From Nocardia pseudovaccinii NBRC 100343 (lineage in GTDB: Bacteria; Actinomycetota; Actinomycetes; Mycobacteriales; Mycobacteriaceae), in contig NZ_BDBY01000219.1 of assembly GCF_001613225.1 (NCBI RefSeq), positions 1 through 35,813 of the forward strand: a stretch of DNA of 35,813 nt, given 5' to 3'. This document shows positions 21,560 to 30,003 of the stretch, piece by piece. The notes under the pieces were generated by a model. It saw nothing but the letters and a program-made list of their open reading frames with translations. It was not told the origin of the DNA and did no database searches. Position numbers and translations under genes: made by a program. The first letter of the stretch is position 1; every line of letters begins with the position of its first letter.

Positions 21560-23014
21560 ATGGATGCCTGCGATCGGCCGTTTCTTGTTTCCGCCGATGC
21601 CGATCCACTCCTATCATTCGGTCAGCTGGAGGCGTGGGCCGAAACTGTCGCGTGGAGTTTGAAGAAGAATGGCGTCGGTGTGGGTGACGTGGTGGTCGCC
21701 GAACTACCGAATTCTCCTGCCTTCGCCGTCGTAATGTCGGCCGCCTGGAATATCGGTGCGGTATTCGCGCCGGTGGATCCGCGGCTGAGTGCGCGGGAGA
21801 AACAGCAGATTTTTACACTGGCTCGGCCCCGGGTGGTGGTCGCGCCGACCCTCGCTTCGATCGATTCGCCGACGCTATTGTGGCGCAACCCATTCGAGCC
21901 ACCGGCACAGCTGGAGTGGATCCCGGCCCCGCCTGCGCGCCGCGGCGGCTGGATGCCGACGGTGCTCGCACCCACGGTGCACGAGGACGATCGGCTGATC
22001 CTGTTCACCTCCGGCTCCACCGGAGCGCCGAAGGCGGTGGCACTGTCGGAGGCCAATATCGCCGCCGGAATCGCCGCTGTCGCAGACCATTTCGCACTCA
22101 CACCGGACGACCGGACCATCGCGCTGCTGCCGTGGGCGCAGAGCCACGGCCTGTTCGCGAACCTGATGGCGACACTGCGCAGCCGGTGCACCATGGTGCT
22201 GCCCGCCGCGGGCGAGGCGCGCCAAACGCACCGGCTACTGGATGCGGCGGCGCCGACCTGGCTCACGGTGATGCCGATGCAGCTGGCCGGTATCACCGCG
22301 GGACTGGTGGCATCGCGAAAGCGGGCGCGCGGCATGCGTTTCCTGCGCACCGCCTCGGCCCCGCTGTCCCGCCTCGCGGCCGAGCGCGCGGAACGGCTGC
22401 TCGACTGCCCGGTCGTGGAGGCCCTGGAACTCGCCGAAACCAGCCACCAGGCGGCGGCCGATCCGCCGTCGTGGGAGCGGGTGCCGGGTACGGTCGGCAC
22501 CCCGACGGGCGTCGAATTCCGGCTGGCCGGTGACGAAATCGCGGGCGGTCGCGAACTGGAAGTCCGCGGCACGGCACTGTTCAGCAGGTATGTCGGCAAT
22601 CCTGCGGCCACCGCCGCCGCCTTCACCGCCGACGGCTGGCTGCGCACGCGTGACGTGGCGCGCCGGGAAGCAGACGGGCGTCTGCGAATTCTGGGGCGGC
22701 TCAGCGAAATCGCGCACCGCGGTGACCATGCCGTCGCACCGGTCGATGTAGAGGCCGCGCTGGACGAACATCCCGATGTCGTCTCGTCGCTCGCCACGCG
22801 GGTGCCGCATCCGCATCTCGGCGATGATGTCGCGGCGGTCGTCCATTTGCGCGAGGGTTCGCAGACCACCAAGCGCGACATCATGCGCCACTGCCACGCG
22901 CATTTGGCCGAGCACCAGATTCCGGGCCAGCTCCGTCTGGTGAACCGGCTCCCGCAACTGCCGAACGGAAAACCCAGCCGTCGCATGGCTGCACAGCTGT
23001 TCGAAGTCGGCTGA
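21560..23014 (+). CDS. Acyl-CoA synthetase / AMP-dependent ligase (ANL family)
   Basis: A 484-aa stand-alone adenylating enzyme. It has the phosphate-binding FTSGSTGAPKA motif, a GRLSEIAHRGDHAVAPVDVE segment matching the hinge and A8 region, and the A10 lysine (Lys471 in LPNGKPSRR). These fit an acyl-CoA synthetase that activates a carboxylic acid as its adenylate and passes it to CoA. The acid cannot be inferred. The start is ATG 21560 with GGAAGGA 6 bases upstream; the frame is open much further but that stretch carries the leader structures and no family sequence. The gene is divergent from TetR. It could supply acyl-CoA to the nearby WS/DGAT-like enzyme, or act with the P450 in catabolism. 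Confidence 0.9.
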   Translation: MDACDRPFLVSADADPLLSFGQLEAWAETVAWSLKKNGVGVGDVVVAELPNSPAFAVVMSAAWNIGAVFAPVDPRLSAREKQQIFTLARPRVVVAPTLASIDSPTLLWRNPFEPPAQLEWIPAPPARRGGWMPTVLAPTVHEDDRLILFTSGSTGAPKAVALSEANIAAGIAAVADHFALTPDDRTIALLPWAQSHGLFANLMATLRSRCTMVLPAAGEARQTHRLLDAAAPTWLTVMPMQLAGITAGLVASRKRARGMRFLRTASAPLSRLAAERAERLLDCPVVEALELAETSHQAAADPPSWERVPGTVGTPTGVEFRLAGDEIAGGRELEVRGTALFSRYVGNPAATAAAFTADGWLRTRDVARREADGRLRILGRLSEIAHRGDHAVAPVDVEAALDEHPDVVSSLATRVPHPHLGDDVAAVVHLREGSQTTKRDIMRHCHAHLAEHQIPGQLRLVNRLPQLPNGKPSRRMAAQLFEVG

Positions 23015-23437
23015 AACAGCTTTCGACGGGCGCCTCATCCAAAGCTTGCCGAGTGCCCATCCAGATGGGCCGCCGCGCTACCAGGTCCGGCTCGCTCGCC
23101 GAGTGCAGTCGAAACGCTGTACGACACGCTCCACTACACCGCCATACGACTGCGCTCGACGGATGTCGATACCCCGACGCACTCGGTAGCGACATGCGAT
23201 GTCGCGTGCCTTTTGTCACGCCGCGCATGAAATCGCGGGGCGAAACGATGCGCGGTGCACGGCGCGAGGATCGGTGCGCGGGACTATCTCGAGGCGAGAG
23301 CGGTTCCTGACCAGCCTCGTTATGGGGTGCATTGGTGACGATCTCAGAATCTGGTCCTTCTGGGTGCCGCGCACGTGAGGGCGCGCGCGACGATGTGCGC
23401 GGTACGTGAATCGATGCGCGGGAATATCGCGGCGGCA
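23015..23437. other. Convergent intergenic region
   Basis: 423 bases between the ends of the ligase (plus) and the VirB6-like gene (minus). Open frames here show no recognisable protein. A small hairpin GCCCAT/ATGGGC (23055-23060 and 23065-23070) may terminate the ligase transcript. Nothing else is evident. Confidence 0.4.
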
Positions 23438-25786
23438 TCAGAACGTCGGTATGGCCTTCGACGGTGTGAGCGTGCTGCTGCCGGTCCAGTACTCGGGCAG
23501 CGCCATCTTCTGCAGGATTCCCGATGCCGCGGCGAAGTCTTCGGCTTCGGCGGCTGCCAGGTACTCCCGACTCAGATGCACATTGATGAACCTGTTCATG
23601 AGCGCGGCGCGCTCTCGGGTCACGGTGCCGGTCAGGGTGGGCAACGTATTCCCGGTGCCCGACACGACATCCCGAATGGCGTGAATGACCGGTTCGGTGG
23701 GGTTGATGAAGTAGTCGCGCAGGAACTGCTGCTCCGGCGCGGTGAAGCTGCTGAACTGCAGATCGGGATCGGCGAAGCGACGTTCCGCGAGGCGATGCGC
23801 GGTCCGCTTGAAAAGCGCGACATTGGCTGGCGTCTCGCCCAACTTGAGCACACCGAGCGAGGCAATGGCCTGCCCGACATGCTTGTCCCCGTCCCACATA
23901 TTCGGCCCCCAACTCGTGCGATAGTTGTAGGCCTTGATGGCGTTGGTCCGCATTTCCTTGTCTTTGAATCCCGCACTGAACAAAGCCGCTTCGGCATCGC
24001 CGAGACTGGCCCCGCGGTCGATCACCCGGTCGATCGCGACCGCGGCACCCATCGGCGTATGGCCGTAAGTGGCGGCGGCCGACCTGGCGGAGTCGATGAT
24101 CTGCTCGCGCGTGCGGTAGTAGTTGCGAATCCAGCCGAACCGGTCCGCCTCGACTGCCATACGCATATTCGCCAGTTCCGCTCGCTGCCGCATCCCGGAG
24201 CGCGAACTCAACGGCGATCGGGTACGGCCCATCAGGTATTCGGTCACCGGCGACGCGTTGAAAGTGTTGAGCGCGGCGAGTCCGGTGACGAGCCGTTGTG
24301 TTCCGGTCATGCTGCCGCCCGATCCCAGCGTCGCCCCGCCTGCGCCACCACCGGACTGGCCGGTGTGCCCGCTGGCGAGCACACCGCTGATCTGGTTGGC
24401 GATCCGCCCGGTTCCGGCGGCGAGACCATGACTCATCCGGCGCAACAACACGATTCCGACAATCATGAACGATCCGCCGATGAAGATGACCGCGATGCCG
24501 TGGCCCTTCGCCTGTTCGAACACATCACCGAGGACCAGGGCGTAGATGCCGAGATAGACCGTGAACGCGACCATCTTCCCGGACGATACGAAGGCATCGA
24601 CGAGATTGCGCACCAGGAAGTTCTGGCTCGGTCCATAGATGTATCCGCCCGCGGCGAAGCCGAAGATGGCCATGAAGGCGTGATAGACCGCCTCCGCCGC
24701 GGACACCACGATCTTTCCGGACAGGTATACGCCGAACATCAGCAGGACCGCGGCGAAAATCAGCAACAGCAGGCCGGTGCAGATCTGGCCCGCATTGGGA
24801 TTCTGTGTCTTGGAGTAAGCGGCGGTGTCGCCGCAGCGTTTCATACCGCTGGTGACCTTGTCGTCGCTACCGGCCAACACCCCTTCCGACCACGCTGCGC
24901 GGCAGGCCGGTGAATCGTCCACGACATGGCCGAAGTTCCACACCTGCAATGGATAACGCACGAAGTTGTCGGCGAGTGTGCCCTCTATCGAGTCCACAAC
25001 CGCATTCGGGCTCGGATTCGATTCGCCGTTGAGGCCCGCGGCTACCGCCACACCGACGTCGCGTCCCTGTGCGAGCAGCCCGTCCGAGGAGAGCACGTCG
25101 GCCAGCGGATGCGCCAGATAGGGCAGACTGAACATCGCGACCGCGATCATCGTCAGCACCTGCATGGTGGCCTTGGAGAAGTATCCGCGCACCACAAACC
25201 ATGCCACCGGTATCGCACCGATGGTTACCGCGAGCACAAAGATGATGGGCGTGCCGACTTGACCGGCCAGGGTGTCGGCGACCCGGCTCAGCGGTCCCGC
25301 GACCAGGTCGAGCCAGCGAAAGCTCACCACATAGTCGATCGCCCAGATACCGGTGACCTCGGTGGCCATGAACCCCGCGAATTCCAGATCCAGCGCGGTC
25401 GACAACGCGGCATTCCCGGGATGCAGAATACTGCCGTGATTGGTGGCGAAGACATAATTGGCCAGCGGAACCCCGTGTGAATCCCGGACATTCATCCAAC
25501 CGACGGCATCGATCGTCGAGGACCCGGCGGTCGCGGTTCCCGTCTGCGCCGACGCCACTGCGCCGATCGTCATCGGAACAACGAACAGCACGAGCACGCC
25601 GAGCAGCAGCCGCGCCGTAATTCGGCGCAGTCGAGTCGCGTCGATCCAGTGTCCGCATCGATTGATCACCGCGCGCGGCCGCCAACGCGCGATGTCCCAG
25701 AATTCCAAGTCCGACAACGTATTTGGGCGCTTCGTCTTGTTCGCCCCGAGTCGCCTGCCGACAAGATCATCCGATTGCCCGAACAC
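23438..25786 (-). CDS. VirB6/TcpH-like polytopic membrane protein with long C-terminal domain
   Basis: A 782-aa protein. A short cytoplasmic N-terminus leads to a first hydrophobic helix (about residues 58-80), a long external loop, and several more helices up to about residue 435 (for example TPIIFVLAVTIGAIPVAWFV and ICTGLLLLIFAAVLLMFGVY). A Gly/Ser-rich linker then leads to a roughly 300-residue hydrophilic domain. The loop with PLQVWNFGHVVDD and two flanking Cys (residues about 307 and 329), and the FGFAAGGYIYGP segment, are shared with the protein starting at 34361, so the two are paralogues. Family context is the inner-membrane channel component (VirB6/TrbL/TcpH) of type IV secretion; this is inferred from topology and from the gene neighbourhood of its paralogue. 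It stands alone, away from the other secretion genes. The start is GTG 25786, probably leaderless. Confidence 0.75.
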   Translation of the reverse strand: MFGQSDDLVGRRLGANKTKRPNTLSDLEFWDIARWRPRAVINRCGHWIDATRLRRITARLLLGVLVLFVVPMTIGAVASAQTGTATAGSSTIDAVGWMNVRDSHGVPLANYVFATNHGSILHPGNAALSTALDLEFAGFMATEVTGIWAIDYVVSFRWLDLVAGPLSRVADTLAGQVGTPIIFVLAVTIGAIPVAWFVVRGYFSKATMQVLTMIAVAMFSLPYLAHPLADVLSSDGLLAQGRDVGVAVAAGLNGESNPSPNAVVDSIEGTLADNFVRYPLQVWNFGHVVDDSPACRAAWSEGVLAGSDDKVTSGMKRCGDTAAYSKTQNPNAGQICTGLLLLIFAAVLLMFGVYLSGKIVVSAAEAVYHAFMAIFGFAAGGYIYGPSQNFLVRNLVDAFVSSGKMVAFTVYLGIYALVLGDVFEQAKGHGIAVIFIGGSFMIVGIVLLRRMSHGLAAGTGRIANQISGVLASGHTGQSGGGAGGATLGSGGSMTGTQRLVTGLAALNTFNASPVTEYLMGRTRSPLSSRSGMRQRAELANMRMAVEADRFGWIRNYYRTREQIIDSARSAAATYGHTPMGAAVAIDRVIDRGASLGDAEAALFSAGFKDKEMRTNAIKAYNYRTSWGPNMWDGDKHVGQAIASLGVLKLGETPANVALFKRTAHRLAERRFADPDLQFSSFTAPEQQFLRDYFINPTEPVIHAIRDVVSGTGNTLPTLTGTVTRERAALMNRFINVHLSREYLAAAEAEDFAAASGILQKMALPEYWTGSSTLTPSKAIPTF

Positions 25787-25793
25787 GGAGACA

Positions 25794-25822
25794 AATATAA
25801 TGGTCGGCCGAGAATCGAAAAC
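25794..25822 (-). promoter_or_regulatory. Promoter of the VirB6-like gene, probable leaderless start
   Basis: On the minus strand TATATT (25794-25799) is a good -10, and the GTG start codon at 25786 begins 8 bases downstream, where transcription should start. No Shine-Dalgarno sequence precedes the GTG. The -35 (TTTTCG, 25817-25822, 17-base spacer) is weak. The mRNA is therefore probably leaderless. Confidence 0.5.
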
Positions 25823-25987
25823 GTATTGAACTCAGGATGATTCGTATGGGAATCGTATGGAATTCAGCGAAAGATGTCGATGGCGCGGTGAATTCCTGTT
25901 CGGCGGGGCGAAACGTCGTTGTGCGACTGAATGGGCTGTGCGTTCGCGAGGCGAAATAGGCGCCGAGCCGTTTGCCGACTGGAATTG

Positions 25988-26689
25988 TTATGCGGTCGGC
26001 GGCAATTCGGAGTGTCTGGCGAAGGCCTGATCGATCAACTCCGATGTCGCGCGGGTGGCGATCAGTCGCGCAATGGCCAGATCGGTCTCGAGTTTGGTGC
26101 GATCCTTGGGGGTGCGCTCGGATTGCTCGTAGCCGCGTCCGGCCAGGCTGTAGAACATCTCGGTGGCATAGCGATCGGCGATCCGATCGCAATCGGCGCG
26201 CAGCCGCTCGACCAATTCGAATGCGGCGGTTGCCGGGAGGCCGACGTCGACGAGCCGGGTGGCCAGATCGCAGCAGCGCGGATTGGTCAGGCGGTAGGCC
26301 TCCAGCGGATCGTTGCTCGAGGCGAGGGCCTGCTTCACATACTCCGGCAGTTCGGCCGACTGCTCATCGCGGGCGGCGCCCGCGTGCTGTGGGGTGGTCG
26401 GCGGCTCGGCGGTCGATTGGTCGGCCGCGACACCGAGCACGTCGGCCAGGCCGTCGCCGCGATCCCAGGCCTCGAGCAGTTCTCGGATGCCGTTCAGCTT
26501 CATGCCGCGGCTGAGCAGTCGACTGATGGTCTGCAGTCGCTCCAGGTGGTCGGAGCGGTAGTAGCCGATCCGGCCACGCACCTCGGGTGAGGGCAGGAGG
26601 CCGCGCTCGTGGTAGACGCGCACGCTGCGCACCGTGGTGTCGGCTACCCGGGCCAATTCATCGATCGTGTATTCCGACTGCACAGCCAT
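25988..26689 (-). CDS. MerR family transcriptional regulator
   Basis: A 233-aa protein with an N-terminal MerR winged helix-turn-helix (YTIDELARVADTTVRSVRVY, then GLLPSPEVRGRIGYYRSDHLERL) over residues 7-75. A helical region and a C-terminal domain without Cys clusters characteristic of metal sensors follow, so an organic or protein signal is more likely than a metal. The start is ATG 26689. It is divergent from the WhiB-like gene, with a 265-bp shared control region. It is upstream of, and on the same strand as, the VirB6-like gene, separated by about 200 bp that contain a separate promoter. It could control either neighbour or itself. Confidence 0.88.
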   Translation of the reverse strand: MAVQSEYTIDELARVADTTVRSVRVYHERGLLPSPEVRGRIGYYRSDHLERLQTISRLLSRGMKLNGIRELLEAWDRGDGLADVLGVAADQSTAEPPTTPQHAGAARDEQSAELPEYVKQALASSNDPLEAYRLTNPRCCDLATRLVDVGLPATAAFELVERLRADCDRIADRYATEMFYSLAGRGYEQSERTPKDRTKLETDLAIARLIATRATSELIDQAFARHSELPPTA

Positions 26690-26753
26690 ACCTCACAGGA
26701 AACCACAACTTACCCCGTAGAACTCGGCCCGTGGATGAACGTGCCGTTAACCA

Positions 26754-26795
26754 ACGATACGTCGGGATCACTACTTGGTCAATGTACCGTTACAT
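26754..26795 (-). promoter_or_regulatory. MerR gene promoter and adjoining palindrome
   Basis: Minus strand: -35 TTGACC (26777-26782), 17-base spacer, -10 TATCGT (26754-26759), giving a leader of about 60 bases before the ATG. The inverted repeat ATGTA-CCGT-TACAT (26782-26795) touches the upstream edge of the -35 and may be a regulator site. Confidence 0.6.
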
Positions 26796-26809
26796 AGCGG
26801 CGGAAACGG

Positions 26810-26838
26810 TTGCCGGGTAACGGATCGTAAGTTAACGT
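26810..26838 (+). promoter_or_regulatory. Promoter of the WhiB-like gene
   Basis: Plus strand: -35 TTGCCG (26810-26815), 17-base spacer, -10 TAACGT (26833-26838). It would give a leader of about 110 bases before ATG 26955 and lies back to back with the MerR promoter. Confidence 0.5.
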
Positions 26839-26954
26839 TCGTCGTACGGCAGTTCACTGCCGGTTTCCGGGGACTGTTGAGCAGCCCTGATGCCCGCCCG
26901 ATATCGGGACACGTCTTGCGCGACGTGTACCCCTCGGCAGTCTCGGAGACGGCT

Positions 26955-27431
26955 ATGAGCATCATGCAGGCGCGTCGGCCAGCGATCGGATCGCAAACGG
27001 CGACACAGATTTCGGCGATCCCCACCGCGGCCAAGGCCGCGCACCGCCCGCCCTGCGCGGATGGTCCGGACGATTGGGACCTCGACGTCGGCACCCCGGA
27101 ATCCTGGCGGGCCGCCATTCAGACTTGCCACCACTGCCCCTTATTCGCCAAATGTGAGCAGTTGGCGCAGACACTCTCGGAACGTGGCGACGGCCCGCGA
27201 GCGATGATCTGGGCCGGAGTGGCCTACGACAGCGCGGGCAGGGTAGTGGAAAACCTCGATCGCCACCGCACCACCCCGATCGATCACAAGCGGCCACTTC
27301 GCATTATTCGCAACAGCACCCGGCCGGTGTGCGCTGACCTTGTGCCCGCGACCCCGCGACGGCGTATCGTGCTCGGGCATCGGCTACGGTCGGCCGGGAC
27401 AGGTGGTTCCGAATTGGCGTCCGGGCAGTAA
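26955..27431 (+). CDS. WhiB-like iron-sulfur protein
   Basis: A 158-aa protein with the four-cysteine WhiB pattern: Cys34, then Cys58-x2-Cys61-x5-Cys67 (QTCHHCPLFAKC). It probably carries a redox- or NO-sensitive [4Fe-4S] cluster and binds the sigma factor region 4. The usual GVWGG turn is replaced by a MIWAGVAYD segment, as in some divergent accessory-genome members. A basic C-terminal tail (HKRPLRII ... TPRRRIVLGHRLR) could contact DNA. The start is ATG 26955, with GGAG 6 bases upstream. The gene is divergent from MerR and is followed after 29 bp by the ROK-type gene, so the two may be co-transcribed. Confidence 0.8.
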   Translation: MSIMQARRPAIGSQTATQISAIPTAAKAAHRPPCADGPDDWDLDVGTPESWRAAIQTCHHCPLFAKCEQLAQTLSERGDGPRAMIWAGVAYDSAGRVVENLDRHRTTPIDHKRPLRIIRNSTRPVCADLVPATPRRRIVLGHRLRSAGTGGSELASGQ

Positions 27432-27460
27432 GTGGAAATTCTTGTGGCGGTGAGTGGCTC

Positions 27461-28372
27461 ATGACAATTCTGGCTCTGGAGATCGGTCCCGCGGGGTTCG
27501 CGGTGACTCGCGTCGCCGACGACGCCGATCCCGACGAGGTTCGCAGGCTTCCCATACCGTCCGGCGGCGCGTGGGCCGCCTGTCGCGATCTGCTGCTCGA
27601 GTGCGCCGAAGGTACCGAAGTCACCGCCGTCGGCATCGGTTCGATGGGGCCGGTCGACATGGCGGCCGGGGTGGTGGCGCCGCCCCAGATCCCGGAGTGG
27701 CGAGCTGGTTTCGCCCTCGTGGACGCGGTGCAGAAGATCTTTCCGATCGCGCTGGTGCAACTCGCACTCGACGGTGTATGTGTGGCCTTGGCCGAGCGGA
27801 ATTTCGGTGCTACCAGCGTGGTCTCGGACTCCCTTTCGGTGGTCGTCTCGGACCGGATCGCCGCCGGAGTCATGGTCGGTGGGTTCGTCGTGGTGGGGCG
27901 CACCGGGAATGCCGGGCATTTCGGTCATGTTCTGGTGCCCGGCTTCGACGACCTCTGCGAATGCGGGGGACGCGGCTGCCTGGAAGCGGTAGCGAGTGGT
28001 GCCTCGATATTGCGGTGGGCCAACAGTCAAGGGTGGGTCGGGAACTCGGTGGAGGCCCTTGTCGGGGCCGCACAGGGCGGCGACGAGATCGCCGTGTCCG
28101 CGCTGAACCGGGCTGGCACGGCCCTCGGCCGTGCGATCGCCTCGGTGGCGTCACTGCTGGATATCGATTTGGTGGCCGTAGGCGGCACCGTTGCGAAATC
28201 CGGCCCGGCACTGTGGAAGCCGCTCGCCGCGTCTGTGGCAACGCACGCCCGCCTCGGCTTTCTGACTGCACTGCGCGTGGTTCCGTCGGAGTTGGACCTG
28301 CTCGGCGTACTGGCGGGCGCGGGTCTGCTCGCGGTGATGGCCCAGGAGGCGGCGGCCCAGGTCGCCGACTAG
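27461..28372 (+). CDS. ROK family protein with atypical ATP-binding motif
   Basis: A 303-aa protein of the ROK (repressor/ORF/kinase) family, which are usually sugar kinases or sugar-binding repressors. The zinc-binding ROK signature is intact: a GNAGHFGH segment and CECGGRGC (Cys166, Cys168, Cys173). A candidate catalytic Asp lies in LALDGVCVALAE. The N-terminal phosphate-binding motif, normally DxGGTK, is altered to EIGPAGFA, so ATP binding may be weak or lost. No helix-turn-helix precedes the fold, so it is not a standard ROK repressor. ATG 27461 follows the WhiB-like gene by 29 bp. It may be an active but divergent kinase or a sugar-sensing protein. Confidence 0.8.
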   Translation: MTILALEIGPAGFAVTRVADDADPDEVRRLPIPSGGAWAACRDLLLECAEGTEVTAVGIGSMGPVDMAAGVVAPPQIPEWRAGFALVDAVQKIFPIALVQLALDGVCVALAERNFGATSVVSDSLSVVVSDRIAAGVMVGGFVVVGRTGNAGHFGHVLVPGFDDLCECGGRGCLEAVASGASILRWANSQGWVGNSVEALVGAAQGGDEIAVSALNRAGTALGRAIASVASLLDIDLVAVGGTVAKSGPALWKPLAASVATHARLGFLTALRVVPSELDLLGVLAGAGLLAVMAQEAAAQVAD

Positions 28373-28409
28373 TCGTCCTGGCCGACATGTCCACCGGGAA
28401 AACCGGCGG

Positions 28410-28601
28410 CTAACAGAGCGATTCGCAGGCGAAGGCCGCGGTGGCGACGCGGTGCTCGATCCATGTCGTCACTCGTTCGGGCGCGGCGTCGTTCGAATTG
28501 TCCGAACGCCGTTGCGTAGCGGAGTATCCGCAGGTCACCAAGGCTCCTTGGCTGATCGGCGGCGTACGCGTGTGCCCGGGAACGCCTGTGCCGCCGTTCA
28601 T
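28410..28601 (-). CDS. Possible 63-aa protein of unknown function
   Basis: An ATG-initiated frame on the minus strand (MNGGTGVPGHTRTPPISQGA at the N-terminus) with two Cys and a Cys near the C-terminus. About three quarters of third positions are G or C, close to real genes here. There is no clear ribosome site, signal peptide or recognisable family, so this may be chance. Confidence 0.22.
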   Translation of the reverse strand: MNGGTGVPGHTRTPPISQGALVTCGYSATQRRSDNSNDAAPERVTTWIEHRVATAAFACESLC

Positions 28602-28672
28602 CTTGTCTTAGGACTAGGTTAAGAAACCAGCATTCGGTTTGCTCCGTCCGGTATGAATCACAAGACTTCGTT

Positions 28673-28724
28673 CAGGTGAACCTGTTCCTGACCTGTTGAT
28701 TGGACCGCTAAACAACGGTACATT
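28673..28724 (+). promoter_or_regulatory. Promoter and palindrome upstream of the PAS protein/secretion genes
   Basis: -35 TTGATT (28696-28701), 17-base spacer, -10 TACATT (28719-28724). Just upstream is CAGGTGAACCTG (28673-28684), a 5+2+5 inverted repeat, followed by a further ACCTG half-site, placed as an activator or repressor site would be. Confidence 0.55.
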
Positions 28725-28755
28725 GAGCAGGTCACGATCATGGCTCAGCTGAGTC

Positions 28756-29934
28756 ATGACTCCGGAGGAACGGCTGGTACGGGCAAGCGAGATGCGGAGC
28801 GACGCAGTAATCCCATGGGTGACCATCGAAACGTTGACGCCGGACACGATGTCCGTGGCGTCGGTGGGGGAAGCACCGCGTGAGTTCGCGGGCTGGCCGC
28901 GGGTTCTCCAACGGCTACTGGCGAAAATGCCTGCGGTCTATGACAGTCTGACAACCGCGCGGCTGGCCGCGGCCATGCAGGCGGCACGCGACCAGGCCGA
29001 GGATGTGGATCTGCGGATCCCGACCCGTTCGGGTATGCACGAGTTGAAGATCCGGCCGATATTCGGGCCCGCGGGCGATGTGCACGCGATCCGGCTCTGG
29101 CTCGGACCGACGGCAGCGCGGGCGCCGGAGTTGCGCGCCGCGGTGGGCGTGATCTGGGATCTGAATTCCCAAACCATTCAGCAGCCCATCGGCGTCACCC
29201 GGCTCTCCGGAAGTGCGCCGGAGGAATATGTGCCGAGGATGTCGATCGCTGAGCTGTTCCACCGGATGTCGGCGTTCGATCGGCACGCCGAGGTGCTCGA
29301 TCTGCTCTACGACCCCAAACCGGGGGACAAACTGCAGTTCGATGTCACGGTGCCGCACAGCTCCGGCCGAGCTGGGCGCTGGCGCATCACGATTCGGGCC
29401 CGTGACGACGAGCGGACCCGAGGGGCCTGGTGGCTGATCGAGGACGTCTCCGCCGACGATCAGCCCGCCTCCTGGGCCACGCTGGAGCGGGTCGGGTTGC
29501 GTGAGGCGCATCGTCGTGCCGGAACTCACCTGGCGGTTGTGCAACTCGAGCACACCAGCATTTCGCATTGGCTCACCGATCCGGCGCCATGGGTGCGCTG
29601 GGATTATCTGTTTCAGCCAATCGACGTATTTCATCCGGACGATCGGGTCCGGTTGATCGAGATCAGTGATCGACTGCGGGTGGGGGAAACCGCTGGGGTC
29701 ACGATGCGTGCGCTCAACTATGGCGGCGGTTATACGCCGACGTCATTGCTGCTGTATCCGTACCCCGGATATTCGACGAGGCCGCTGGCGATCGCGCAGT
29801 TGGTACGGGTCGCCGATGACGTGCCCGTGCTCGAGCCGCATCAGCAGGCTATCGAGCCGCACGCGCCGGTAGGTTACGACGATCAGCTGCGTCATTGGCT
29901 GGTCGACCGTATGAAACGCACCCCTGCCTACTGA
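28756..29934 (+). CDS. PAS-fold sensor-like protein resembling Rv3651
   Basis: A 392-aa soluble protein. The N-terminal part (WVTIETLTPDTMSVASVGEA to HAIRLWLGP, about residues 19-116) and a central domain followed by a third C-terminal one resemble the three-domain, PAS-containing family of mycobacterial Rv3651, as far as I can judge without a search. No kinase, cyclase or DNA-binding domain is visible, so it would act by ligand or protein binding. The start is ATG 28756. A GGAGG lies just inside the frame (28763), so a later start (for example ATG 28792) is possible. It is the first gene before the secretion block, with its stop 27-69 bp from the TcpC-like start, which suggests co-regulation with it. 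Confidence 0.55.
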   Translation: MTPEERLVRASEMRSDAVIPWVTIETLTPDTMSVASVGEAPREFAGWPRVLQRLLAKMPAVYDSLTTARLAAAMQAARDQAEDVDLRIPTRSGMHELKIRPIFGPAGDVHAIRLWLGPTAARAPELRAAVGVIWDLNSQTIQQPIGVTRLSGSAPEEYVPRMSIAELFHRMSAFDRHAEVLDLLYDPKPGDKLQFDVTVPHSSGRAGRWRITIRARDDERTRGAWWLIEDVSADDQPASWATLERVGLREAHRRAGTHLAVVQLEHTSISHWLTDPAPWVRWDYLFQPIDVFHPDDRVRLIEISDRLRVGETAGVTMRALNYGGGYTPTSLLLYPYPGYSTRPLAIAQLVRVADDVPVLEPHQQAIEPHAPVGYDDQLRHWLVDRMKRTPAY

Positions 29935-30003
29935 TTGGCGTTATTCCCAGGCGCGGGAACAGTGGGGCAATTGGGAGCGGTTCGGCTCTCTACCATTTCG
30001 AGA

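Larger units (their letters stand above)
28373..28755. other. Intergenic region upstream of the PAS protein
   Basis: 383 bases. The left part contains a possible 63-codon minus-strand frame (28410-28601). The right part holds the inverted repeat CAGGTGAACCTG (28673-28684), another ACCTG at 28691, and the promoter at 28696-28724. Confidence 0.45.

Noticed and set aside
22881..23912. Minus-strand frame of 343 codons across the ligase end and the VirB6-like gene end
   Set aside because: It overlaps two well-supported genes, and its Arg/Ser/Ala-rich sequence has no motif.
28740..28883. 47-codon plus-strand frame (MAQLSHDSGGTAGT...) starting just before the PAS gene
   Set aside because: It overlaps the PAS gene in another frame and has low-complexity composition. 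A leader peptide cannot be excluded but nothing supports it.
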